Source: Streptomyces cinnamoneus (GTDB taxonomy: Bacteria > Actinomycetota > Actinomycetes > Streptomycetales > Streptomycetaceae). Taken from it: DNA of 64,000 nucleotides. The notes below the pieces were generated by a model. It searched no databases. It saw nothing but the letters and a program-made list of their open reading frames with translations, and had not been told where the DNA came from. The translations under genes were made by a program, and so were the position numbers. The DNA is taken from NCBI RefSeq assembly GCF_002939475.1, contig NZ_PKFQ01000001.1, positions 3,903,001-3,967,000 of the forward strand. The letters run 5' to 3'. Within the stretch, counting starts at the first letter, position 1. The number at the start of each line of letters is the position of its first letter. Shown here piece by piece: positions 48,021-57,152 of this stretch.

Positions 48021-49868
48021 CTACTTCACGATCGTGATCCGGTTCGCGGCCGGCGGGGCCAGCGGCGCGTCCTTCGACGAGTGGGCCGTCAGGTAGGCGA
48101 TGAAGACGTCCAGGTCGGACGCGGCCACCAGCTTGTTCTTGCCCTCCTTGAAGGCGGGGAAGCCGTCGCCGCCGCCCATCAGGAACTCGTTCCCGGCGAC
48201 GCGGTAGGTCTTCGCCGGGTCGATGGCGGTGCCGCCCAGCTTCACCGACGAGGCCACGACGCGGTCCGCGCCCTTCTTCGTCAGGTCGAGCGTGTAGGTC
48301 AGGCCGCTGCTCACCTGGAGGATCTTCGGCTGGGCCTCGTTGGGGCCGCTGACCTGCTGCTGGAGCGCCGCGATGACCTGGGCGCCGGTCAGGTCCTTGA
48401 CCTGCATGAGGTTGGTGAAGGGCTGCACGGTGAAGGCCTCGCCGTACGTCACGACGCCGTCGCCCTCACTGCCGGAGGCCTTGTACGCCAGGTCCGAGCG
48501 GACGCCGCCCGGGTTCATGAAGGCGATCTGGGCGCCGCCCTTGGCCGCCGGGGACAGGGCCTCCAGCTGGGCGTCCGTGATGACGTCGCCGAGCGGCTGC
48601 TCGTACGCCTCGGAGCCGCGGCCGTTGATGTCGGCGGAGATGTAGCCCACCGGCTTGTTGGCGACGGGCGCCGCCAGCTTCTTCCAGCGGTCGATGAGCG
48701 CCGTCATGTCCGCGGCCTTCGGCTGGGTGCGGTCGACGACGTGGTTGGCCGTGCGGGGGTTCTTCGCGTGCGCGGCGGCGCTCGTCTTGACGGTCGTGCG
48801 GACGATGTCCTTCGTCCGCCGGTCGTAGGTCAGCGTCGTGTCGGTGTAGAGCCGGCCGAAGGACGCGGCCGAGGTGACCGTGCGCGGGGCGCCGGACGGG
48901 TCGGGGATTGTGCAGGCGTAGGCCTGGTGCGTGTGGCCGGTCACCAGGGCGTCCACCTTGGGAGTGACCTTCTTGGCGATGTCGACGATCGGGCCGGAGA
49001 TGCCGGCGCCCGCGCCCGGGGTGTCGCAGTCGAAGTTGTACGACCCCGAAGCCGGCATGCCGCCCTCGTGCAGGAGCGCGACGATCGACTTCACGCCCTG
49101 GCGGTCCAGCTCCTTGGCGTACTTGTTGATCGTCTCGACCTCGTCGGCGAACTTCAGGCCCTTGACGCCCTCGGCCGTGACGACGTCCGGCGTGTTCTTC
49201 GTCGTGACGCCGATGAAGCCGACCTTCACGCCCTTGTGTTCCCAGACGGTGTACGGCTTGAGGATCGGCTTGCCGGTCTTCTCGTCGAGGACGTTCGCCG
49301 CGAGGTAGGGGAACTGCGCGCCCTTGTAGGTCTTGCCCTTCTCGAAGCAGCCCTCCTTCGGGTGGCAGCCGCCGCGCTGCATGCGGGTCAGCTCGGCGCG
49401 GCCCTCGTCGAACTCGTGGTTGCCCACGGAAGTGACGTCGAGGTCCAGCTTGTTGAGCGCCTCGATGGTCGGCTCGTCGTGGAAGAGGCCGGACATCAGG
49501 GGGCTGGCGCCGATCATGTCGCCGGCCGCCGCCGTGATCGAGTAGTCGTGGCCCTTGCGGGCCGTGCGCAGGGCGTTGGCCAGGTACTCGACGCCGCCCG
49601 CGGGTATGGCCTTCGTCGTCCCGTCGGCCTGGGTCTCGGTCACGGTGCCGGAGGAGCCCTGCGGGGGCTCGAGGTTGCCGTGCAGGTCGTTGAAGGACAG
49701 CAGCTGCACGTCCACCGTGCGGCCCCGGTCGTGGCCGTGACCGCGGTCGTTGGCGCCGGCCGTGGCCGTGGCGGCGGTCAGGGTGCCGGCGGTGGCGGCG
49801 AGGACGGCGGCCGTGGCGGTCAGCCGTCTGAGGGCGAGGCGCTTGCGAGGCAGCGGCGTCGCGGGCAT
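48021..49868 (-). CDS. Secreted 5'-nucleotidase / UshA-like metallophosphatase
   Basis: 615 residues from ATG 49868, with AAGGGGAA upstream. A signal peptide is followed by a His/Arg-Gly stretch. Metallophosphoesterase motifs in order: LLSFNDLHGNL, AAAGDMIGAS, SVGNHEFDEG, VTGHTHQ. The C-terminal nucleotidase domain has MNPGGVRSDL and GGGDGFPAF. It releases phosphate from extracellular nucleotides, which fits the phosphate-rich neighbourhood. A weak 11-nt repeat at 49950-49971 might be a PHO box (see findings). Confidence 0.95.
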   Translation of the reverse strand: MPATPLPRKRLALRRLTATAAVLAATAGTLTAATATAGANDRGHGHDRGRTVDVQLLSFNDLHGNLEPPQGSSGTVTETQADGTTKAIPAGGVEYLANALRTARKGHDYSITAAAGDMIGASPLMSGLFHDEPTIEALNKLDLDVTSVGNHEFDEGRAELTRMQRGGCHPKEGCFEKGKTYKGAQFPYLAANVLDEKTGKPILKPYTVWEHKGVKVGFIGVTTKNTPDVVTAEGVKGLKFADEVETINKYAKELDRQGVKSIVALLHEGGMPASGSYNFDCDTPGAGAGISGPIVDIAKKVTPKVDALVTGHTHQAYACTIPDPSGAPRTVTSAASFGRLYTDTTLTYDRRTKDIVRTTVKTSAAAHAKNPRTANHVVDRTQPKAADMTALIDRWKKLAAPVANKPVGYISADINGRGSEAYEQPLGDVITDAQLEALSPAAKGGAQIAFMNPGGVRSDLAYKASGSEGDGVVTYGEAFTVQPFTNLMQVKDLTGAQVIAALQQQVSGPNEAQPKILQVSSGLTYTLDLTKKGADRVVASSVKLGGTAIDPAKTYRVAGNEFLMGGGDGFPAFKEGKNKLVAASDLDVFIAYLTAHSSKDAPLAPPAANRITIVK

Positions 49869-50071
49869 GTGTTCCCCTTTTGATGAAAGTACTGGGGGTC
49901 TTTCAGGTCGGCGGCAGCATACGGTTGACGCGCGTAGTCCCGCAGGAGGGCCCCGGTTACGGAGGGGTGACGCGGACGGGGACGCGCGCGCCGCAGTAAG
50001 CGGAGGGGTGCTTTCCGGTCGTGGCTCCCGTGCCTCCGGACCGCGCACCGGCCGCGACGTAGGCTCGGGGC

Positions 50072-50995
50072 ATGAGCGACGTGGTGAATGACGTGAGCGG
50101 CCAGCGGCGTATCGAGGTGTGCGAAGAGCTGTCGTCCGGGCAGTTGGAGGAGGTGCGGGGGCTCATCGCCGAGGCCGCCGCCGTGGACGGGCAGCCGGCC
50201 GTCTCGGAGCAGGGGCGCCTCCAGCTCAAGGGGCGGCGCGAGGGCGTGCGGCACGTCCTGCTGCGCGACGCGGACGGCGGGCTCGCCGGCTACGGCCAGC
50301 TGGAGGAGAACGACCCGGTCGAGGCCCCGGCCGGGGAGTTCGTGGTCCATCCCGACCGCCGCGGCTACGGCCACGGGCGGGCCCTGGGCGCCGCCCTGCT
50401 GCACGAGTCCGGCAAGCGGCTGCGTGTGTGGGCGCACGGCGGTCACCCGGCGGCCCGGCACCTCGCGCAGGTGCTGGGCATGAGCCTCTTCCGCGAGCTG
50501 CGGCAGATGCGGCGGCCCCTGGCGGACCTGGACCTGGCCGAGCCCGTGCTGCCGGAGGGCGTGACGGTGCGGACGTTCCGCCCCGGCGAGGACGACGCGG
50601 CCTGGCTTGCGGTGAACGCGGAGGCGTTCGCGCACCACCCCGAGCAGGGCTCGCTCACGCAGCGGGACCTCGACGACCGCAAGGCCGAGGGCTGGTTCGA
50701 CCCCGAGGGGTTCTTCCTGGCCGAGAAGGGCGGGGAGCTCGTCGGTTTCCACTGGACGAAGGTGCACGCCGCCCAGGGCCTCGGCGAGGTGTACGTCCTG
50801 GGCGTGCGGCCCGGCGCCCAGGGCGGCGGGCTCGGCAAGTCGCTGACGGCGATCGGCCTGCGGCACCTGGCGGCGCGGGGGCTGCCCACGGCGATGCTGT
50901 ACGTCGACGCGGACAACGCCGCGGCCGTCGCCGTCTACGAGCGGCTCGGGTTCCTGACCCACGAGACGGACCTGATGTACCGGACCGAGAGCTGA
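50072..50995 (+). CDS. mshD: Mycothiol synthase MshD
   Basis: 307 residues. Two tandem GNAT domains: the N-terminal VVHPDRRGYGHGRALGAALL and C-terminal VLGVRPGAQGGGLGKSLTAIGLRHL acetyl-CoA loops, and the MshD-type end YERLGFLTHETDLMYRTES. It acetylates Cys-GlcN-Ins, the last step to mycothiol. Leaderless start: TAGGCT (50060-50065) is 6 nt before the ATG. mshA lies 8.7 kb downstream. Confidence 0.94.
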   Translation: MSDVVNDVSGQRRIEVCEELSSGQLEEVRGLIAEAAAVDGQPAVSEQGRLQLKGRREGVRHVLLRDADGGLAGYGQLEENDPVEAPAGEFVVHPDRRGYGHGRALGAALLHESGKRLRVWAHGGHPAARHLAQVLGMSLFRELRQMRRPLADLDLAEPVLPEGVTVRTFRPGEDDAAWLAVNAEAFAHHPEQGSLTQRDLDDRKAEGWFDPEGFFLAEKGGELVGFHWTKVHAAQGLGEVYVLGVRPGAQGGGLGKSLTAIGLRHLAARGLPTAMLYVDADNAAAVAVYERLGFLTHETDLMYRTES

Positions 50996-51117
50996 TCCCC
51001 GTCGCGCGGCGCGGCTGACCGGCGCCGGCCGTGCCGGTCCCCGCCGGCCTCGGGCGTACCCGGCCGCGCTCGGGCGCGCCCGTACGGCGAGATCGTTTGA
51101 CAGGGGACGAGCCCTTC

Positions 51118-51155
51118 CATCACCCTTTCACTAGGCAAGTAGTGAAAGGGTGATG
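51118..51155. promoter_or_regulatory. Perfect 16-bp-arm GntR (YtrA-type) operator
   Basis: CATCACCCTTTCACTA (51118-51133), loop GGCAAG, then TAGTGAAAGGGTGATG (51140-51155). It covers the SD of the gntR gene, and a perfect TTGACA (51097-51102) lies just upstream. Binding would block both transcription and, as RNA, could hide the SD. Confidence 0.85.
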
Positions 51156-51158
51156 GGC

Positions 51159-51602
51159 GTGGTCGAGTTCCGCATCGACCGGCGCAGCGGGGTCGCCACC
51201 TACCTCCAGATCGTCCAGCAGGTCGAACGGGCCCTGCGCCTGGGCCTGCTGACGCCCGGTGACAAGCTGCCCACGGCGAAGGAAGTCGTCGCGGCCACGG
51301 CCATCAACCCCAACACCGTCCTGAAGGCCTACCGCGAGCTCGACCGTGCGGGCCTGGTCGAGGCGCGCCCCGGGCTGGGGACCTTCGTGCGGCGCTCGCT
51401 CGCCCGGCCGGAGGCCGCCGCCGACTCGCCGCTGCGCGCCGAACTGGCCGACTGGACGGAACGCGCCCGCGCGGCCGGGCTCGACCGGGAGGACGTGGCC
51501 GCCCTGGTCGCCTCCGTGCTCGACGAGAGCTTCTCCCGGCCCCCCGGGGACCACGCGCGGGACGAACGACCCGCACGCAGAGGGGACGAGGGGAACGCAT
51601 GA
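51159..51602 (+). CDS. GntR-family regulator, YtrA subfamily
   Basis: 147 residues from GTG 51159, with AAAGGG (51145-51150) at 8 nt. Upstream in-frame starts at 51150 and 51153 lie inside the operator palindrome. Short winged helix only (ATYLQIVQQVERALRLGLLTPGDKLPTAKEVVAATAINPNTVLKAYRELDRAGL) plus a short tail with no effector domain, as in YtrA regulators linked to ABC transporters. Its stop overlaps the ATPase start by 4 nt. Self-repressed through 51118-51155. Confidence 0.9.
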   Translation: MVEFRIDRRSGVATYLQIVQQVERALRLGLLTPGDKLPTAKEVVAATAINPNTVLKAYRELDRAGLVEARPGLGTFVRRSLARPEAAADSPLRAELADWTERARAAGLDREDVAALVASVLDESFSRPPGDHARDERPARRGDEGNA

Positions 51603-52546
51603 CCGACCTGACGTATCGCCCCGGCCGGACCGCCGTGGAGGCGGTCGGGCTGGGGATGAGGTACCGCCGGCGCTGGGCGCTGCGCGACTGCTCGTTCCGC
51701 CTCCCCGCCGGGAGGGTGTGCGCCCTGGTCGGCCCCAACGGAGCCGGCAAGTCGACCCTGCTGGCCCTGGCCGCCGGGCTTGGCAGGCCGGCCGAGGGCT
51801 CCCTGCGGGTCCTCGGCGGCGCCCCCTCCGACGGCGCCGTGCGCCCCCGCGTGGCCTACGTCGCCCAGGACAAGCCCCTCTACCCGCACTTCACCGTCGC
51901 CGAGACCCTCGCTCTGGGCGCGCGGCTCAACCCCGGCCGCTGGGACGCGGCCGTCGCCGAGCGGCTCGTCCGCGCCGGCGGGCTCTCTCCCGACGCGCGC
52001 GCCGGCTCCCTCTCCGGCGGCCAGCGCACCCGTCTCGCGCTCGCCCTCGCCTTCGGCAAGCGGCCCGAACTGCTGCTGCTGGACGAGCCGATGAGCGACC
52101 TAGACCCGCTGGTGCGCCACGAGATGACGGCCGCCCTGATGGCCGAGGCCGCCGAGTACGCCACCACGGTCGTCATGGCCTCGCACGTCCTCGCCGAACT
52201 GGAGGGCGTCTGCGACTACCTGCTGCTGGTGGCCGACGGCCGGGTGCGGCTCGCGGGCGAGGTGGAGGACCTGATCTCCGCTCACCGCCTGGTCATGGGC
52301 CGGTACGAGGACGTGGGCACCCCCCGCGAGTTCGCCGCCCACACCATCGTGGAGGCCCGCACGACGGGACGTCAGTTCACCGCGCTCATACGGCCCGACG
52401 GGCCCGTCGGCGGCCACTGGGAGGTCGCCGAGCCGTCGCTGGAGGAGTTGCTCCTCGCCCACCTCCGCGCCCCGGGCGCCCCCGCCCTGCTCGCCCCCAG
52501 CGCCGAGCCCCGCGCCGGTGCCCGGCCGGCGGGGGTGGCGGCATGA
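51599..52546 (+). CDS. ABC transporter ATP-binding protein of the GntR operon
   Basis: 315 residues. Walker A GPNGAGKST, signature SGGQRTRLALALAF, Walker B LLLLDEPMSDLD, switch His in SHVLAELEG. A ~90-residue C-terminal extension follows the NBD, as in bacitracin/YtrB-like exporters. Overlaps gntR and the permease gene by 4 nt each, so the trio is translationally coupled. Confidence 0.92.
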   Translation: MTDLTYRPGRTAVEAVGLGMRYRRRWALRDCSFRLPAGRVCALVGPNGAGKSTLLALAAGLGRPAEGSLRVLGGAPSDGAVRPRVAYVAQDKPLYPHFTVAETLALGARLNPGRWDAAVAERLVRAGGLSPDARAGSLSGGQRTRLALALAFGKRPELLLLDEPMSDLDPLVRHEMTAALMAEAAEYATTVVMASHVLAELEGVCDYLLLVADGRVRLAGEVEDLISAHRLVMGRYEDVGTPREFAAHTIVEARTTGRQFTALIRPDGPVGGHWEVAEPSLEELLLAHLRAPGAPALLAPSAEPRAGARPAGVAA

Positions 52547-53556
52547 CGGCCGTCCCCCTGTCCGCGCCCGGCCGTGGCGGAGCGGAGACGCGGCAGCGTC
52601 CGCGGCCCGGGCTGCGCGGGCTCCTCTGGCTGGCGCTGCGGCAGCACCGCGCCATGGCGTGGACCGCGCTGGGCGCGCTGGTCGCGCTGGGGCTGACCCT
52701 GGTGTGGCTGCGGTTCGCGCTCGTCTCCTTCACGGCCGGCCACCACCTCCAGCACGGCTGCGACCTGCTCGCCGAATGCCACCCCGGGGACGAGGTCGTC
52801 TCCGCCTATCAGCCCTACGCCGACGCGATGCACTACATCGGCCGGTGCGTCGCCTACCTGCCCCTGGTCGTCGGGGCGTTCGTCGCCGGTCCGGTGATCG
52901 CCCGTGAGCTGGAGAGCGGCACCTACAAGCTGGCGTGGACCCAGTCCCTCTCGCCGACGCGCTGGTTCGCGGTCAAGCTCGCCACGGTCACCGTGGCCGT
53001 CCTCGCCGGCGTGTCGCTGCTGTCCGCCCTCTACACCTGGGCCTGGCGGGCGGAGCCCGTGGGGCTCGAGAGGGGCGGCGCGTGGTTCCGCGCCTTCGAC
53101 GTGATCGGACCCGTGCCCGTCGGCCAGGCCCTGCTGGCCGTCGCCGTCGGCGCGCTGACCGGCCTGCTGGTGAGGCGCACGGTCGCGGCCATGGGCGGCG
53201 CGATCGCCGCGCACCTCCTGCTCACCGCGCCGTTGCAGCAGCTGCGGGAGAAGCTGGTCGACCCGGTCACCGAGCTGTCCTCGCGGCAGCCCGGCCTGAT
53301 CGGCACCGACGGGCGCTGGATCCTCGGGCGCGGCCTGGTCGACCAGTCGGGCGGCCGCGTCCCCGAGCCCGACTGCGGCATCGGCGTCAGCCCCGAGGAC
53401 TGCGTGGCACGGCACGGCGCCACCGGCTGGTACGTGGACTACCACCCGGCGTCACACCTGTGGCCCTTGCAGTGGGCGGAGGCGGGGGTCCACCTCGGCG
53501 CCGCGGCGGCCGTGGCCGCGGCCGCGGTGTGGGTGGTGCGGCGTCGCCACCCGTGA
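52543..53556 (+). CDS. ABC transporter permease of the GntR operon
   Basis: 337 residues with about six membrane helices and a large extracytoplasmic loop carrying four cysteines (HGCDLLAECHPGD, PDCGIGVSPEDC), which may form disulfides. Exporter-type permease (VIARELESGTYKLAWTQSLSPTRWFAVK, common in ABC-2 proteins with GntR/YtrA regulators). Probable role: cell-envelope stress or antibiotic export. Confidence 0.85.
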   Translation: MTAVPLSAPGRGGAETRQRPRPGLRGLLWLALRQHRAMAWTALGALVALGLTLVWLRFALVSFTAGHHLQHGCDLLAECHPGDEVVSAYQPYADAMHYIGRCVAYLPLVVGAFVAGPVIARELESGTYKLAWTQSLSPTRWFAVKLATVTVAVLAGVSLLSALYTWAWRAEPVGLERGGAWFRAFDVIGPVPVGQALLAVAVGALTGLLVRRTVAAMGGAIAAHLLLTAPLQQLREKLVDPVTELSSRQPGLIGTDGRWILGRGLVDQSGGRVPEPDCGIGVSPEDCVARHGATGWYVDYHPASHLWPLQWAEAGVHLGAAAAVAAAAVWVVRRRHP

Positions 53557-53648
53557 CGAGGACGGGGAGGACGGCGGGCCGGGGCCCGTAGCGCCCCGTG
53601 CCGGTGTGCGAGCAGGCTGTGTTCCGCTTTCCTGCGCGCCATGTGCTT

Positions 53649-53670
53649 GTTACCCGTGATTCAACAGCGA
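53649..53670 (+). promoter_or_regulatory. Possible PHO box upstream of ppk
   Basis: GTTACCCGTGA followed by TTCAACAGCGA, adjacent 11-mers with partial match to GTTCACC. ppk of S. lividans is PhoP-dependent, which supports the call, but match quality is modest. The rest of the 230-nt gap shows no other gene. Confidence 0.45.
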
Positions 53671-53788
53671 TTGCGAGCCTGGCCGAATGCAGCCCGCCGC
53701 GCCCCACGCAACCGCACGAAGGCTACGCGCCGCCCCCGCACCCCCTTCCGACGCGCCTGCTCCCGCCGTGGCGCGGAACAATGAAGGT

Positions 53789-56062
53789 ATGAGCCAGTCG
53801 ACCGGCACCGGCGCACAGGCCTACGACAGCGTCCGGGCGCACGACAGCACCGAAGCGGTGGGCTTCATCGCCGCCCACCGCCCGAAGGCGGCCGTCATCG
53901 CGGGCATGCCCGAGGCCCCGGTCCCCGAGCTGGACGCCTACGCCCCCGGCCCCGGCCCCGAGGCCGGGCCCGAGGCCCCGCCGGAGGCCGACCCGCTGCC
54001 CGAGGGCCGTTTCCTGGACCGGGAGCGGAGCTGGCTGGCCTTCAACGAGCGGGTCCTGGAGCTGGCCGAGGACCCGGCGACGCCCCTGCTGGAACGGGCC
54101 AACTTCCTGGCGATCTTCGCCAGCAACCTCGACGAGTTCTTCATGGTCCGCGTCGCGGGCCTGAAGCGCCGCATCGCCACCGGCGTGGCCACCCGCTCGG
54201 CCTCCGGGCTCCAGCCCCGCGAGGTGCTGGAGCTGATCTGGACCCGCTCCCGGGAGCTCATGGCCCGGCACGCGGCCTGTTACCAGCACGACGTCGCCCC
54301 CGAGCTGGCCGACCAGGGCGTCCACCTCATCCGCTGGCCCGAGCTGACCGGCCAGGAGCAGGGCCGCCTCTTCACCCTCTTCCGGCAGCAGATCTTCCCC
54401 GTCCTGACCCCGCTGGCCGTCGACCCCGCCCACCCCTTCCCGTACATCTCCGGGCTGTCGCTCAACCTGGCCGTGGTGGTGCGCAACCCCGTCAGCGGGC
54501 ACGACCACTTCGCACGCGTGAAGGTCCCTCCGCTGCTGCCGCGCTTCCTGGAGGCGTCCCCCCAGCGGTACGTCCCCGTCGAGGACGTCATCGCGGCCCA
54601 CCTGGAGGAGCTCTTCCCCGGCATGGAGGTGCTCGCGCACCACATGTTCCGCGTGACCCGCAACGAGGACCTCGAAGTCGAGGAGGACGACGCCGAGAAC
54701 CTGCTCCAGGCCCTGGAGAAGGAACTCATGCGCCGCCGCTTCGGCCCGCCCGTACGGCTGGAGGTCGAGGAGACCATCGACCCGTACGTCCTCGACCTGC
54801 TGGTCCGCGAGCTGAAGATCTCCGACGCCGAGGTCTACCCGCTGCCCGGCCCGCTCGACCTGACCGCGCTCTTCGCGATCGCCGCCCTGGACCGGCCCGA
54901 GCTCAAATACCCCAAGTTCGTGGCCGGCACGCACCGTGACCTCGCCGAGGTGGAGTCGGCCTCCGCGCCCGACATCTTCGCGGCCCTGCGCGAGCGGGAC
55001 GTGCTGCTGCACCACCCCTACGACTCCTTCTCCACCTCCGTGCAGGCGTTCCTGGAGCAGGCCGCCGCCGACCCGGACGTGCTGGCCATCAAGCAGACCC
55101 TGTACCGGACCTCCGGCGACTCACCGATCGTCGACGCCCTGATAGACGCGGCGGAGTCCGGCAAACAGGTCCTCGTCCTCGTCGAGATCAAGGCCCGCTT
55201 CGACGAGCAGGCCAACATCAAGTGGGCGCGGAAGCTGGAGGAGGCCGGCTGCCACGTCGTCTACGGCCTGGTGGGGCTGAAGACGCACTGCAAGCTGTCG
55301 CTGGTGGTCCGCCAGGAGGGCGACACGCTGCGCCGCTACTCCCACGTCGGCACCGGCAACTACCACCCCAAGACCGCCCGCCTCTACGAGGACTTCGGAC
55401 TGCTGACCGCCGATCCGCAGGTCGGCGCCGACCTCTCCGACCTCTTCAACCGGCTGTCCGGCTACTCCCGGCGCGAGACCTACCGGCGTCTGCTGGTCGC
55501 CCCCCGGTCGCTGCGCGACGGCCTGGTCTCGCGGATCGCCAAGGAGGCCGCGCACCACCGCGCCGGCCGGCCCGCCTACGTCCGCATCAAGGTCAACTCC
55601 ATGGTGGACGAGGCGGTCATCGACGCGCTCTACCGCGCGGCGCGCGCGGGGGTGCCGGTGGACGTCTGGGTGCGCGGCATCTGCGCGCTGCGCCCCGGGG
55701 TGCCGGGGCTGTCGGAGAACATCCGGGTGCGCAGCGTCCTGGGGCGGTTCCTGGAGCACTCCCGGGTCTTCGCGTTCGGGAACGGCGGCGAGCCCGAAGT
55801 CTGGCTCGGCAGCGCCGACATGATGCACCGGAACCTCGACCGGCGCATCGAGGCGCTGGTGCGGGTCACCGACCCCGGCCACCGGGCCTCCCTCAGCCGG
55901 CTGCTGGAGCTCGGGGTCTCCGACCGCACCGCCGCCTGGCACCTGGGCCCGGACGGCAACTGGACGCGGCACGCCACCGACGCCGACGGGCAGCCGCTGC
56001 CGAACGTGCAGGAGATGCTCGTGGACGCCCGGAGGCGCCGACGTGGCTCAGCGACCACATGA
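53789..56062 (+). CDS. ppk: Polyphosphate kinase Ppk1
   Basis: 757 residues from ATG 53789; the frame extends upstream to 53687. N-terminal ~85 residues are variable and Pro/Glu-rich. PPK1 domains in order: N (RERSWLAFNERVLELAED, ASNLDEFFMVRVAGL), head, C1 and C2. The phosphorylated His is in SHVGTGNYHPKTARLYEDFGL. It makes and degrades polyphosphate with ATP. It overlaps the CHAD gene by 20 nt; that family binds polyP, so storage and handling are one unit. Confidence 0.96.
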   Translation: MSQSTGTGAQAYDSVRAHDSTEAVGFIAAHRPKAAVIAGMPEAPVPELDAYAPGPGPEAGPEAPPEADPLPEGRFLDRERSWLAFNERVLELAEDPATPLLERANFLAIFASNLDEFFMVRVAGLKRRIATGVATRSASGLQPREVLELIWTRSRELMARHAACYQHDVAPELADQGVHLIRWPELTGQEQGRLFTLFRQQIFPVLTPLAVDPAHPFPYISGLSLNLAVVVRNPVSGHDHFARVKVPPLLPRFLEASPQRYVPVEDVIAAHLEELFPGMEVLAHHMFRVTRNEDLEVEEDDAENLLQALEKELMRRRFGPPVRLEVEETIDPYVLDLLVRELKISDAEVYPLPGPLDLTALFAIAALDRPELKYPKFVAGTHRDLAEVESASAPDIFAALRERDVLLHHPYDSFSTSVQAFLEQAAADPDVLAIKQTLYRTSGDSPIVDALIDAAESGKQVLVLVEIKARFDEQANIKWARKLEEAGCHVVYGLVGLKTHCKLSLVVRQEGDTLRRYSHVGTGNYHPKTARLYEDFGLLTADPQVGADLSDLFNRLSGYSRRETYRRLLVAPRSLRDGLVSRIAKEAAHHRAGRPAYVRIKVNSMVDEAVIDALYRAARAGVPVDVWVRGICALRPGVPGLSENIRVRSVLGRFLEHSRVFAFGNGGEPEVWLGSADMMHRNLDRRIEALVRVTDPGHRASLSRLLELGVSDRTAAWHLGPDGNWTRHATDADGQPLPNVQEMLVDARRRRRGSATT

Positions 56063-57152
56063 CCCGCCGGTTACGGTCACGGCACCGGCAGCACCCGGGG
56101 GGCAGGAAGTGACGACGACGAAACGGACCGAGGCGCCCGCGGCGGCCCCGGAGGCCCGCACCGCCACGGCGGGGGAGGTCCTCGCGGGCTACCTCCACGC
56201 CCAGGCCACGGAGTTCCTGCGCAGCCTGCGGCTGCACGGGGAGAGCGGCTGCGACGCGGAGGACGCCGGCGAGGCGTCCCGCCTGCTGCGGCGCTCCGCG
56301 CGCCGTATCGCCGGCACGCTGCACGTGTACCGGCCGTTGACGGACGCGGCGTGGGCGGACCCCCTGCGCGCGGAGCTGGCCTGGCTGTCCGACGTGCTGG
56401 GGCACGAGCACGCCTTCGCCGCGCGGCTCGTAAGGCTGCGCGGGGCGCTGCACCGGCTGTCGGGGGAGGGGGCGGCGGACGGGGCCGGGCTGACGGTGGG
56501 GGCGGCCCGGGCCGGGGCGCTGCTGGACCGGCGGCTGACGCTGGCGCGCGCCCGCGCCCACTCGGCGGCGCTCCAGGCGCTGGGCTCCTCGCGCTTCCAC
56601 GGGGTGGCGGACTCGGTCGCCGTCCTGGCGTCCGACGCGCCGTTGGACCCGGCCGCGTACGGCCTGCCGGCCCACCAGGCGCTGGAGCACCTGGTGGAGC
56701 AAGCCCATCGCGGGCTCACGGAGGCCGTCGAGGCGCTGCCGCTGGCGGTGGCCGGGCTGCCGTACAACGCGGAGGCACTGGCGCACGGCCTCGCCGCGGC
56801 CCCCGCCTCGGACGCGGAGCCCGCGGAGGCCCGGCAGGACGTGCCCTGGCACCGGGTGCGGCGGCTGGTGCGGCTGCGGCGGTACGCACAGGAGGTGCTG
56901 GACGAGCGGCAGCAGGCCGAGGCCGAGCCCACGTTGAGCGTCCGGCTCCTGGCCGCCGGCCAGGCACTGGACCGCCACCGCGACGCCGCGGAGGCGGCGC
57001 TCGCCGCCTCCGCCGCGGCGCGGACGCCCCGCATCGCGCCGGCCACGGCGTACGCCCTCGGGGTGCTGCACGCCGACCAGCGGCACGAGGTGGAGGCGGC
57101 GCGCTACGCCTTCGACCGGATCTGGCAGCGGCTGACGGGGGCGGTGGCGTGA
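56043..57152 (+). CDS. CHAD-domain protein
   Basis: 369 residues, GTG start inside the ppk 3' end. Two helical CHAD repeats rich in basic residues (LLRRSARRIAGTLHVYRPL, RVRRLVRLRRYAQEVLDERQQ), with the pairs of Arg/His expected to form the polyphosphate-binding surface. The central part is Ala/Gly-rich. Position between ppk and the Nudix gene supports binding or targeting of polyphosphate granules. Confidence 0.88.
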   Translation: MAQRPHDPPVTVTAPAAPGGQEVTTTKRTEAPAAAPEARTATAGEVLAGYLHAQATEFLRSLRLHGESGCDAEDAGEASRLLRRSARRIAGTLHVYRPLTDAAWADPLRAELAWLSDVLGHEHAFAARLVRLRGALHRLSGEGAADGAGLTVGAARAGALLDRRLTLARARAHSAALQALGSSRFHGVADSVAVLASDAPLDPAAYGLPAHQALEHLVEQAHRGLTEAVEALPLAVAGLPYNAEALAHGLAAAPASDAEPAEARQDVPWHRVRRLVRLRRYAQEVLDERQQAEAEPTLSVRLLAAGQALDRHRDAAEAALAASAAARTPRIAPATAYALGVLHADQRHEVEAARYAFDRIWQRLTGAVA

